Origin: an uncultured Opitutia bacterium
Lineage (GTDB): Bacteria; Verrucomicrobiota; Verrucomicrobiia; Opitutales; Opitutaceae
Assembly: GCA_903872505.1 (NCBI GenBank)
Contig: CAIQKV010000075.1
Coordinates: 1 to 43,184 of the forward strand
Length of the DNA stretch: 43,184 nucleotides
Direction: 5' to 3'
Each line of letters starts with the position of its first letter. The first letter of the stretch is position 1. Made by a program: the position numbers and the translations under genes. Shown piece by piece: positions 31,935-39,949 of this stretch. The notes beneath the pieces were generated by a model. That model was given only the letters and a program-made list of their open reading frames with translations, did no database searches and was not told the origin of the DNA.

Positions 31935-32951
31935 GTGGACGCGACGCTGGACATCGAGCATCCCGCGGCCGTGCGCGACTACCTGCGGCGCACCGGCCGG
32001 ATCGGCCTGGAAGCCGGGATCGAGGCGCGCGTGCTGCCCGGCGGGGTTTCCTGCCGGACCGTCCGCGTGACCCTGCCGGACGGCACCGGCTGGGTGCTCA
32101 AGCAGGCGCTGGCGAAGCTCCGCGTGCGCGCCGACTGGTTCAGCGACCCGGCGCGCATTCACCGCGAGGCCGCGGCGCTGCGCTGGCTCGCGACGCTGGC
32201 GCCCGCCGGGGCGACGGCCGGGTTTGTGTTCGAGGACCTGGCGGAGCACGTGCTGGCGATGACGGCCGTGCCCGAGCCGCACGAGAACTGGAAGACGATG
32301 CTGCTCGCGCGCGGGCCGGAGCAGGACCACACGCGGCAGTTCGGCCGCCTGCTGGGCACGATCCACCGGCGCGCCACCGAGCAGGCGGACGCGCTCCGGG
32401 CCGAGTTCGGCGACACGACGTTTTTCGACCAGCTGCGCGTCGACGCGTACTACCGGAGCGCGGCGGCGAACGTGCCGGAGACGGCGGGATTTTACGCGGG
32501 CCTGATCGAGGAGACCTTTGCCCACCGCGAGACGCTCGTGCACGGCGACTTCAGCCCGAAGAACATCCTCGTGACCGGCGGCCGGCTGGTGCTGCTCGAC
32601 CACGAGGTGGTGCACTGGGGCGACCCGGCGTTCGACCTCGGGTTTGCGCTCACGCACCTGCTGGCCAAGGCGCGCCACCTGCCGGCGCACCGCGCGGCGT
32701 TCGCGCGCGCCGCCGGGGAGTTCTGGGCCGCATACCAGGCGGAGGTTGGCGGGCGGTTTCCGGGCGTCGCGTCGCGCGCCGTGCGGCACACGCTGGGCTG
32801 CCTGCTGGCTCGCGTCGAGGGCCGGTCCCCGCTCGAGTATCTGACGCCGGCCGGGCGCACCGCCCTGCGCGCTGACGTGCTCGCGCTGCTGCCGGCCCCG
32901 CCGGACTCCCCCGACGAATTGATCCAGCAAATCTCCCGCTTTTCTTCCTGA
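31935..32951 (+). CDS. Aminoglycoside-phosphotransferase-fold small-molecule kinase
   Basis: 338 aa from a GTG at 31935, two bases after the larA stop, so translation is probably coupled. APH/choline-kinase fold: ATP-anchoring K56 (GWVLKQALAK), catalytic loop LVHGDFSPKNIL with D205 and N210, metal-binding D222 (LLDHEVVHWG) and D230. This fold phosphorylates hydroxyls of small molecules (aminoglycosides, choline, methylthioribose, homoserine). Between LarA and an enolase paralogue it most plausibly phosphorylates a hydroxyacid or sugar acid; this is inference. Resistance is not implied by the fold alone. Confidence 0.82.
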   Translation: MDATLDIEHPAAVRDYLRRTGRIGLEAGIEARVLPGGVSCRTVRVTLPDGTGWVLKQALAKLRVRADWFSDPARIHREAAALRWLATLAPAGATAGFVFEDLAEHVLAMTAVPEPHENWKTMLLARGPEQDHTRQFGRLLGTIHRRATEQADALRAEFGDTTFFDQLRVDAYYRSAAANVPETAGFYAGLIEETFAHRETLVHGDFSPKNILVTGGRLVLLDHEVVHWGDPAFDLGFALTHLLAKARHLPAHRAAFARAAGEFWAAYQAEVGGRFPGVASRAVRHTLGCLLARVEGRSPLEYLTPAGRTALRADVLALLPAPPDSPDELIQQISRFSS

Positions 32952-32971
32952 TCTCCTGACTCCCTGACGCC

Positions 32972-34243
32972 ATGAACACCTTCACCATTCACCGCCTCCA
33001 CGCGCGGGAAATTCTCGACAGCCGCGGGCGGCCCACCGTCTGGGCGGAGTGCGCGCTCGCGAGCGGAGTCACCGGGGCGGCGTCCACGCCGTCCGGCGCC
33101 TCGACGGGCCGGGCCGAGGCGAGCGAACTGCGCGACGGGGAGGCGGGGCGTTATGGCGGGCTCGGGTGTCGCCGGGCGGTGGAGAACATCCGCGGCACGT
33201 TGCACGAGCAGCTGCAGGGCCGGGTGTTTGCCACGCAGGCGGAATTTGACGCCGAGCTGCGGCGGATCGATGGCACGCCGACGCTGGGCCGGATCGGCGC
33301 CAACGCGACGGTCGCGGTCTCGCTCGCGTTCGCCCGGGCGGGCGCCGCGCAGCGCGGGGTGCCGCTCTACCAGCATTTCGCGGATCTCGCCGGGCGGCCG
33401 TTGCGGACGCTCCCGCGGCTGACGGTGAATCTCTTCAGCGGCGGCAAGCATGCCGGCGAACAGGCGCCGTTGCAGGACATCCTGGTGGTGCCGAAGCGCG
33501 CCGCCACGACCGGCGACGCCCTTGCGGACGTCGCCGCCGTCTACCGGTCCGCGGCGGACCTGATCTGGAAAAAATACCAACAGCGCTTGCTGCGCGCCGA
33601 CGAGGGCGGGCTGGCCCCGCTGTTTCCCGACGCGGAGGCGATGCTGGGCGACGCGGTGGCGGCCATCACCGCCGCGGGCTTTGCGGCGGGGACGGACGTC
33701 GCCCTCGCGGTGGATGTGGCGTCATCGCATTTTTACCGGGGCGGCCGCTATCAGCTCTGCCGCGAGCCGCTCACGCCGGAGGCGATGATCGACCGGATCG
33801 ACGCGTGGACGCGGCGGTATCCGCTGGTGAGCGTGGAGGACGGCCTGAGCGAGGACGACTGGACGCACTGGCCGGCGCTGCGGGCGCGGCTCGCGGGCCG
33901 CTGCCTGACGCTGGGGGACGACCTGCTCTGCACGCAGCCGCAGCGCATCAATCGCGCGGTCGCCAGCGGGGCGGCCGATGCGCTGCTCCTCAAGGTCAAC
34001 CAGGTGGGCACGCTTTCCGACGCGGGCGAGGCCGCCGCGCTCGCGCGGGCCGCCGGCTGGAAGATCACGGTGAGCGCGCGGAGCGGGGACACCGAGGACG
34101 ACTGGCTCGCGGATCTCGCGGTCGGATGGGGGGCCGAGTTCATCAAGGTCGGCTCCATCACCCAGTCGGAGCGGCTCGCCAAGTACAACCGGCTGCTGGC
34201 CATCGAGGAGGCGACCGGCCTGCCGCTGTGCCCTCTGCCCTGA
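32972..34243 (+). CDS. Diverged enolase paralogue lacking the active-site histidine
   Basis: 423 aa, full-length enolase fold. Against yeast enolase numbering: loop S41 (SGASTG), H160 (for H159), catalytic acid/base E211 (DEGGLAP), metal ligands D248, E289 and D316, catalytic K341 (KVNQVGTL) and K392 are retained. Two positions differ: Asp169 for Glu168 and Ala369 for His373 (SARSGDTED in place of SHRSGETED). Phosphate-binding R370 and S371 remain. The metal/phosphate site therefore persists while the site around the C3 hydroxyl changes, favouring a larger substrate over 2-phosphoglycerate. It is 20 bases after the kinase gene, the last of the operon. A housekeeping enolase is expected elsewhere. 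Confidence 0.9.
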   Translation: MNTFTIHRLHAREILDSRGRPTVWAECALASGVTGAASTPSGASTGRAEASELRDGEAGRYGGLGCRRAVENIRGTLHEQLQGRVFATQAEFDAELRRIDGTPTLGRIGANATVAVSLAFARAGAAQRGVPLYQHFADLAGRPLRTLPRLTVNLFSGGKHAGEQAPLQDILVVPKRAATTGDALADVAAVYRSAADLIWKKYQQRLLRADEGGLAPLFPDAEAMLGDAVAAITAAGFAAGTDVALAVDVASSHFYRGGRYQLCREPLTPEAMIDRIDAWTRRYPLVSVEDGLSEDDWTHWPALRARLAGRCLTLGDDLLCTQPQRINRAVASGAADALLLKVNQVGTLSDAGEAAALARAAGWKITVSARSGDTEDDWLADLAVGWGAEFIKVGSITQSERLAKYNRLLAIEEATGLPLCPLP

Positions 34244-34286
34244 GCCGGCAAGCCGGCCGGACGGGTGACGGTGGCGCGTCGGGCGA

Positions 34287-34745
34287 CTAGCGGCCGCGGA
34301 CCTCCGCCTCGATTTCGTCGATGGTGGGGTTGTTGCTCACCCGCCCGTTGACAAAGACGATCGGCAAGGGCCCCCGCATGAATTCGTCGAGCCGGGCCTG
34401 CTCCTCCGCCGTCGGCATCTGCGTGGCTTTGATCGAGATATTTCCGGAGCGAGTGCACCGAATGCCGTCATTGTTTAGGCCCCGCACTAGGGCGTCGGCC
34501 CGCCGGCCTTCCGCACTGGGACAGTTCGGGGGCGCGAGGATCAGCAGCCGGTCGGACGGGGGAGTGAAGGGGGCCGGAAAGGGGTAAAACCCATTGGGGC
34601 TGGCGCCGGCCGCGATCTTGGCGGCGGCGACGGCGGCAGCCTGCGCGCGGGCGGAGTCGGCCGTCACCCTGCGGTGCGCCGACATAAACCTGACGGCCAA
34701 AAATGCGACGATGATGATGACGATGGTCTTGAGCAAAGTTTCCAT
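34287..34745 (-). CDS. Membrane-anchored glutaredoxin/thioredoxin-like protein
   Basis: 152 aa. An N-terminal transmembrane segment (about 5-20, LLKTIVIIIVAFLAVRF) is followed by a soluble domain (about 60-152). Its RLLILAPPNCPSAEG strand-turn and VFVNGRVSNNPTIDEIEAE tail resemble a thioredoxin/glutaredoxin fold. A CxxC redox pair is not present: one cysteine sits in PPNCPS. Redox function is uncertain. It converges on the enolase gene. The gap 34746-34969 holds palindrome copy 4 and no gene. Confidence 0.6.
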   Translation of the reverse strand: METLLKTIVIIIVAFLAVRFMSAHRRVTADSARAQAAAVAAAKIAAGASPNGFYPFPAPFTPPSDRLLILAPPNCPSAEGRRADALVRGLNNDGIRCTRSGNISIKATQMPTAEEQARLDEFMRGPLPIVFVNGRVSNNPTIDEIEAEVRGR

Positions 34746-34869
34746 GGGGAAATCGCGGGGTGGAGACGGTCTTGGGGGTGGCCAGCAATGGGCTGCTTCC
34801 CAGCAGGCCCTCTTGGATCGGTGACTCGGCCAAAGCAAATCATCCGCCGCCATCGGACCGTTCAAGACC

Positions 34870-34892
34870 AATGTCACTTAATGGGTGACATT
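34870..34892. repeat. Palindromic element, copy 4
   Basis: AATGTCACTTAATGGGTGAC then ATT, that is TGTCAC-N7-GTGACA, in the 224-base gap between the glutaredoxin-like gene and the NYN nuclease gene. Confidence 0.65.
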
Positions 34893-34969
34893 CATCCGGG
34901 GCGGTTGCCGGCGACCATGAGGCCTGAGAGGCGCCTTGGCTTGGGGTGCGATTCTTGCATGCTGGAGCC

Positions 34970-35596
34970 ATGCCGACCGACGCTTTTAGCCATTTCGTGT
35001 TCGTGGACTTCGAGAACGTCCCGAACGTCGATCTCGCCCTCGTGTCCGGGAAGCCGGTGCACGTCACGCTGCTGATCGGGAAGAACCAGACCAAGATCGG
35101 CATCGGCCTCGTCCAGCAAATCCGCCGGCTGGCCGCCCAGGTCGAGCTGCTGGAGGTCGGCGCGTCCGGGCACAACGCGCTCGACCTGACCCTGGCGTAT
35201 TACCTCGGCCAGGCTGTCCTGCGGTCGCCGGCCGCCTCGTTCTGCGTCGTCTCGAAGGACAAGGATTTCGAGCCGCTGCTCGGACACCTGTGCGGCATCA
35301 ACCTCAAGGTCGGGCGCTATGATTCCTTTGAGGCGCTGCCGTTCCTCGTGCCGCCCAAGAAGCCTGCGGTCGTGGCGGCCAAGCCGTCCGTCGACCGGCG
35401 GGCCAAGATCATCTCCCGGTTGATGAATCCCAACACCCCGAACCGGCCGCTGACGAAAAAAGGGCTGCTCGCGAAAATCAAAACCGAGTACGGGAAGGAA
35501 AGCTCCGATGCGAAGGTGGACGATATCCTGCAGGAGCTGTTGGAGCGGAGGCGCCTGACGATCGATCCGAAGGGCAAGGTCAGCTACAACGCCTAG
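34970..35596 (+). CDS. NYN/PIN-like RNase domain protein
   Basis: 208 aa. The N-terminal NYN (PIN-like) nuclease domain (about 7-125) begins FVFVDFENVPNVDL, with the catalytic Asp in DFEN. Later acidic residues lie in GHNALDLTLAYYLGQ and VVSKDKDFEPLLGHL. The C-terminal ~70 residues (about 142-208) form a basic winged-helix-like tail (LTKKGLLAKIKTEYGKES). NYN proteins cleave RNA; related Asp-clustered folds act on tRNA or mRNA. The ATG at 34970 has GGAG upstream (34964-34967), one of the few clear ribosome sites here; a GTG at 34946 is the alternative. Confidence 0.8.
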   Translation: MPTDAFSHFVFVDFENVPNVDLALVSGKPVHVTLLIGKNQTKIGIGLVQQIRRLAAQVELLEVGASGHNALDLTLAYYLGQAVLRSPAASFCVVSKDKDFEPLLGHLCGINLKVGRYDSFEALPFLVPPKKPAVVAAKPSVDRRAKIISRLMNPNTPNRPLTKKGLLAKIKTEYGKESSDAKVDDILQELLERRRLTIDPKGKVSYNA

Positions 35597-35617
35597 CCGC
35601 GCCGGAGCAGTTCCCCG

Positions 35618-36781
35618 TCAGGCCGGGAGTTCCGCCGGCAGGCGGCCGCCGCCCATGCCGTACTCCTCGGCCGCCGTCATCACGGCCTGGAAACTCCGGA
35701 GGGGCGTGCCGGGACAGATGTTGGCGCCGTCCGCCAGCATGAGGCCGCCGCAGGGCGCGATCGCCTCGATGCACTCGCGCGCCGCCTGTTTGACCTGCTC
35801 GAAGCTGCCGTCCTTCAGGAGCATCGGGTTGAGGTTGCCGGTCAGGCGCGAGACGCCGCCGAGGTTCGCGGCGGCGACCTTCGGCGGGACGCGGTAGCCG
35901 AAGTAGGGAAACATGTTCATCTGCAGGTCCTCCTTGAGCACCTGGTGCAGGTGCGCGCTGTCACCGCACATGTGCACGCCGCGGTCCAGCCGGCCAAACC
36001 GCTCGAAGAGCGCGCGGCTGTAGGGCACGCAGAATTCCTTGAACTGCTGGGCCGACATGATCTGCGCCGAGTCCTCCGCCAGCGCGAAGGAATCGCCGGT
36101 GAGCGGCTGGCCCTGCAGCCGCCGGGCGTGTTCCTCGGACGCGATCTCGCCCTGGGTAATCTTCTGCAGGAAGCGATGGCACAACCTCGGATACTCCAGG
36201 ATCCACCAGTAGAAATCCTCGCCGACCAGGTCCACGGCGATCATGTGCGGGCTCAGGCCGCCGGGTGCAAATCCCGTGTCCACGCGGCCGGGCTGGCCGT
36301 TGAACGTCACCTTGGTCTGCGTGGCGAACTCCTTCATCTGGCCCCACCATGCAATGGCGGTGCCGCGCAGCCCGGTGTCGGGCCGGGCAACCTCGAAGCG
36401 CTCCATTTCCGCGATGCTGTGGATCACGGGCAGCGCCCGCGGCGTCTCGTCACCCGACCAGCTGATTTCGCCGCCGTGGCCGCTCGGCGGGATGACATTG
36501 TCGAAATAGGGGCAGACCCAGACGGCGGGGCTGGTGCAGACGTCCTCGGGGATATGCTCGAACCGGTACTTGGCGAACTGCAGCTGCCAGTAGTAGTGGG
36601 TCTCGGCGTCCTTGAAAAAATCCCGGTAGCGCAGGTTGAACAGCGGCGCGAAGTAGCGCGGCACGACGCAGTACTGGACCGGCACGCGGTCCACGTACCG
36701 GAATTTCTGCCAGGCCGCGATCCGGCGCCGGCTCAGCTCCATCTTCTCCGGCGGATAGTCGATGTTCAGCACAAAGCGCAT
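35618..36781 (-). CDS. URO-D family protein with methyltransferase-type zinc ligands
   Basis: 387 aa TIM-barrel protein of the URO-D superfamily. The zinc triad of corrinoid methyltransferases (MtaA/MtbA) appears intact: H270-x-C272 in GVHMCGDSAHL and C356 in GANICPGTP. This argues for transfer of a methyl group from a corrinoid protein, or a related alkyl transfer, rather than decarboxylation. No corrinoid-binding protein or MtaB/MtbB-like partner is adjacent, so the donor is unknown. The N-terminus (MRFVLNIDYPPEKMELSRRR) is longer than in HemE. It is transcribed away from the small gene at 36975. Confidence 0.8.
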   Translation of the reverse strand: MRFVLNIDYPPEKMELSRRRIAAWQKFRYVDRVPVQYCVVPRYFAPLFNLRYRDFFKDAETHYYWQLQFAKYRFEHIPEDVCTSPAVWVCPYFDNVIPPSGHGGEISWSGDETPRALPVIHSIAEMERFEVARPDTGLRGTAIAWWGQMKEFATQTKVTFNGQPGRVDTGFAPGGLSPHMIAVDLVGEDFYWWILEYPRLCHRFLQKITQGEIASEEHARRLQGQPLTGDSFALAEDSAQIMSAQQFKEFCVPYSRALFERFGRLDRGVHMCGDSAHLHQVLKEDLQMNMFPYFGYRVPPKVAAANLGGVSRLTGNLNPMLLKDGSFEQVKQAARECIEAIAPCGGLMLADGANICPGTPLRSFQAVMTAAEEYGMGGGRLPAELPA

Positions 36782-36974
36782 GGAGGAGATTTGGTCCGGG
36801 GGGCGATGCGGTTGTGCGTGGGCGATTCGATATCCTCTTTTCGCCCGGGATGCAGGCCGTATTTCGCCTTATTCGGCGATGGCCGACGGTGCCGAACCGG
36901 CGGACGCGGGAAAGACCCCATGGTGGGGCCAGGGCGTTGGGACTACCATGCCGGCGTTTCCCTCCCTTCCGATC

Positions 36975-37247
36975 ATGTCCTTCCTTGTTCCCAACTGGCG
37001 TAGTTTCCAAAACGTGTCCCCGGGTGCCGAGGCCGCGTCGTTCTCCCGCTGCTGCCGCTTCTCGCTGGGGACGCTCGAGGTGGACTGCGATCCGGCGACG
37101 CGGAGCTTTGCCCTGACGGAGCAGGAACAGCCCGGCATGTGGCGCTGGGCCATCATCAATGACCACGGTGGCGTCCTGCTGGCCGGGAGCGCCTCCACCC
37201 AGGTGGAGGCCAAGAAAGTCGCCAACGAGGCGCTGTACCACGGCTGA
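36975..37247 (+). CDS. Small hypothetical protein
   Basis: 90 aa. The sequence begins MSFLVPNWRSFQNV and contains CRFSLGTLEVDCDPATRSF and WRWAIINDHGG, a short beta-rich layout. An ATG at 36948 would add nine residues. No signal peptide and no recognised family. It lies between the divergent URO-D gene and the convergent TIR gene, whose 3' end is 17 bases away. Confidence 0.5.
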   Translation: MSFLVPNWRSFQNVSPGAEAASFSRCCRFSLGTLEVDCDPATRSFALTEQEQPGMWRWAIINDHGGVLLAGSASTQVEAKKVANEALYHG

Positions 37248-37264
37248 CTGCAGCCGCGCAGGGG

Positions 37265-39559
37265 TTACAACTCCGCGGTCCGGGCGAGCGCGAGGAAGCG
37301 CGGGTCGCGGCGGAGCAGCTCCCAGTCCGGGTCGAGCAGCAGGTCGTTCCGCTTCCAGAAACCGGCGGCGATCTGGCCGCGCACGGTTTCCAGCGCGGCG
37401 TCCAGCTGGCCGAAGCGGGCGTCGATCTGCGCCAGCACGCGCAACCCGGTCCGCGACGCGACGGCGGGATTCTCCGCCGGCGGGACGAGTTCCAGCGCCT
37501 GCGCGACGGCGGCACGGGCGTCCACCTCGCGGCCGAGGCCCGCGTAGATCAGCGCCAGCGAGGTGTAGGCGCGCAGGGTTTTCGGGTTGGCGTCGCGGTA
37601 GCCCTCGGCGGCGGCGAGCGCGCGCCCGAAATCCGCCCGGGCGGCGGCCGCGTCGCCCCTTGATTCCTGCACGAGTGCGCGCAGCAGGGACTTGGAGTGG
37701 TAGTAGAATTGGGAGGGCACCAGCTCGGTGTCGATCCGGTCGAGGGCGGCCAGCGCCGCCGGGAAATCGCCCTGGGCGCGCAGGAAGTTGGCGCGGACGC
37801 GCCAGTAGTAATTCCGGTCGCCCGGGTCGTGCAGGGACGGCAGCGACTCGTCGAGGGCGTGCAGCGCGAGGGACAGGTCGCCCTTCCAGTTGCGGTAGGT
37901 GAAGGCCTTGTCGGCGAGGGCGCCGGTCCAGCTGCTGACGCGGAAGGCGCGGTCGCGCTCGGTGAGCGCGTCGGCGTAGAGGCTCGCGGCGTCGAGGATG
38001 AGCGCGCTGAAGTTCGCGGTGTCGCCGTTCTGCGGGTCGAGCGCCGCGGCCTGGCGGATGTATTGCACGGCCGGCGGCTTGCGCCCGAGGTTCAGGTTGC
38101 AGGCGGCGAGGGACAGGAGGATGTCGGGGTCGTTGGGCAGGCCCCGCCGCGCGAGCTCGAGTTCCTTTTCCGCCATGCCCTGGTTGGTCCAGTCCTTCGT
38201 GAAGTAGTCGGCGAGCGCGTAGTGGGCCTCGGGCAGGTCCGCGTCGAGGGCGAGCGCGTGCTGGATCGCCGCGTGGGCCCGCTGGAGGTTGGCGGCGGAG
38301 TCGTCATAGCCGGAGGTGCGGATGCGCAGCAGCACGGTGCCGAGGCGCGCCCACGCGACGGCGTAGGCCGGGTCGATCGACACGGCCTGCTGGAAGAATT
38401 TCGCGGCCTCCTCCAGGTTCTCGCGCAGGGGCGGCCGGGCCTGGAAGCTCCGCGCCCGCAGGAACGCGTCGTAGGCGTCGATGTCCCGCGTGGTGATGCG
38501 CCGGGCGGCCGGGGCGCGCCGGGCGCCGGGGAAGAGCTGGGCGACGACGTCATTCGCCACCGTGGCCTGGACCTCGAACAGGTCGCGCAGCTGGAGGGGA
38601 TAGTCGCGCGACCAGACCCGGAAGCCGGTGGCGCCGTTCACGAGCTGCACGACGATCCGCAGCTGCTCGCCGGAGCGGCGGACGCTGCCCTCGACCAACT
38701 GCGCCACGCCGAGCTGCGCGGCGATCTGCTGCACCGAAACGGAGCGGCCCTTGAAGGCGAACGACGAGGTGCGCGCGACGATGCGCAGGGCGGGGTCGCG
38801 GCCGAGCGCGGCGAGCAGCTCCTCGCTCAGGCCGTCGCTGAGGTAGTCGTCCTTGGCGTCCCCGCTCATGTTGACGAAGGGGAGGACGGCGACGGACTTG
38901 GCGTCGGGCTGCGCCACCGCCCGGTCCGCGGTGGGCGCGGCGGCGGCGGATTCCGCCCGCCATTTCCACGCCAGGGCGGCAACGAGGCCGAGGAAGACCG
39001 CGGCCAGGAGGGTGAGCGCCCGGCGCAGCGGGAAACCGGGCCGGCCCGCCGCCGGGCTGTCGCCGCGCGGCGCGGTCCCGGCGGGGCGCAGGGGCGCGGC
39101 CTTGGCGGCGACCTTGGCGTGGAGGAGGTTGAGCCCCTCGACGAGGCGCTCGCCGGGTTCGCCGTCGGGCAGCATGATCCAGTGCAGGTCGAGAAAACGC
39201 TGCGGCACGCGCGCCGCCTCGGGCCGGACATCGATGAGCGAGACCGGCAGGATGAACGGCCGGTCGTCCGCCATGTCATGCGAGCGCTCGATCGCGAGCT
39301 TCCACTCCCGCCGGAAATAGCCCTCCGTCCGCACCTGCGTGTGCTCGGACACGACCGGGACGAAGAACGTGCAGCTCTTGATGCGCTGCCGGATCTGCTC
39401 GTCCCACGCGTCGCCGCCGCGCAGCTCGCTGGCGTCGAACCAGACGTCGATCCCGGCGGCGCGGAGCCCGGCGCAGATCCGGGCGACGGCCTCGCGGTCC
39501 TCGGAGGCGTAGCTCAGGAACACCGAATACGCGGGCGATGGCGGGCGGGGGGAGGGCAC
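37265..39559 (-). CDS. TIR domain-TM-TolB-like-TPR protein
   Basis: 764 aa. An N-terminal TIR domain (about 10-130) has YSVFLSYASEDRE and WFDASELRGGDAWDEQI; E85 in RREWKLA is at the position of the NADase glutamate in active TIRs. A transmembrane helix (about 181-198) divides it from a TolB/FlgO-like domain (about 221-320, KSVAVLPFVNMSGD...YLSDGLSEELLAAL) and a TPR array (about 350-760). TIR-TPR proteins can signal or act in defence; the same TM-TolB-TPR back half is usual behind other input domains such as adenylate cyclases. No defence genes adjoin it. The cytoplasmic TIR would be the output. Confidence 0.85.
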   Translation of the reverse strand: MPSPRPPSPAYSVFLSYASEDREAVARICAGLRAAGIDVWFDASELRGGDAWDEQIRQRIKSCTFFVPVVSEHTQVRTEGYFRREWKLAIERSHDMADDRPFILPVSLIDVRPEAARVPQRFLDLHWIMLPDGEPGERLVEGLNLLHAKVAAKAAPLRPAGTAPRGDSPAAGRPGFPLRRALTLLAAVFLGLVAALAWKWRAESAAAAPTADRAVAQPDAKSVAVLPFVNMSGDAKDDYLSDGLSEELLAALGRDPALRIVARTSSFAFKGRSVSVQQIAAQLGVAQLVEGSVRRSGEQLRIVVQLVNGATGFRVWSRDYPLQLRDLFEVQATVANDVVAQLFPGARRAPAARRITTRDIDAYDAFLRARSFQARPPLRENLEEAAKFFQQAVSIDPAYAVAWARLGTVLLRIRTSGYDDSAANLQRAHAAIQHALALDADLPEAHYALADYFTKDWTNQGMAEKELELARRGLPNDPDILLSLAACNLNLGRKPPAVQYIRQAAALDPQNGDTANFSALILDAASLYADALTERDRAFRVSSWTGALADKAFTYRNWKGDLSLALHALDESLPSLHDPGDRNYYWRVRANFLRAQGDFPAALAALDRIDTELVPSQFYYHSKSLLRALVQESRGDAAAARADFGRALAAAEGYRDANPKTLRAYTSLALIYAGLGREVDARAAVAQALELVPPAENPAVASRTGLRVLAQIDARFGQLDAALETVRGQIAAGFWKRNDLLLDPDWELLRRDPRFLALARTAEL

Positions 39560-39745
39560 GGGGGCGGAAAAAGGGGGCGCGGAGGTCGTGCGGGTTTCGC
39601 CCGGCCGCCGGCGGGGGCAAGCTTATGCCGCCGGCGTTTTGGTAAATCAAGGCTCAGCCGCGGCGGCCGGCCATGGCGGAGGCAGGCGCCGCCCGGACCC
39701 GGGCGGCGGGGCGAAAGCACACCGGCCGGAACGGCCCGGGGCGGG

Positions 39746-39949
39746 TCAGTCTTTTTTCTTCCCGCGGAAGAACAGGAAGGCGACGACCGCCACCACCACG
39801 ACGGCGGCGATGATGTAGACCGTGTTGTTGCCGCCGCCCGCGGCGGGACGATCGTTCGAGGGGCGGTTGATCACCTGGGCGAAAACGACCGAGGGGAGGG
39901 CGGTCGCGAGGAGGCTGAGACGGGCCAGCAGCTGGTTGGGTTTAATCAT
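39746..39949 (-). CDS. 67-aa membrane miniprotein of the transglutaminase cassette
   Basis: 67 aa: signal peptide (about 1-24, ending SVVFA), a short Asn/Pro/Gly linker (INRPSNDRPAAGGGNN), one transmembrane helix (about 43-61, VYIIAAVVVVAVVAFLFF) and a basic tail RGKKKD. It starts inside the stop of the gene at 39946 (ATGA overlap), so it is translationally coupled. It may anchor or assemble with the two larger exported proteins. Intergenic DNA 39560-39745 downstream contains nothing else evident. Confidence 0.7.
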   Translation of the reverse strand: MIKPNQLLARLSLLATALPSVVFAQVINRPSNDRPAAGGGNNTVYIIAAVVVVAVVAFLFFRGKKKD

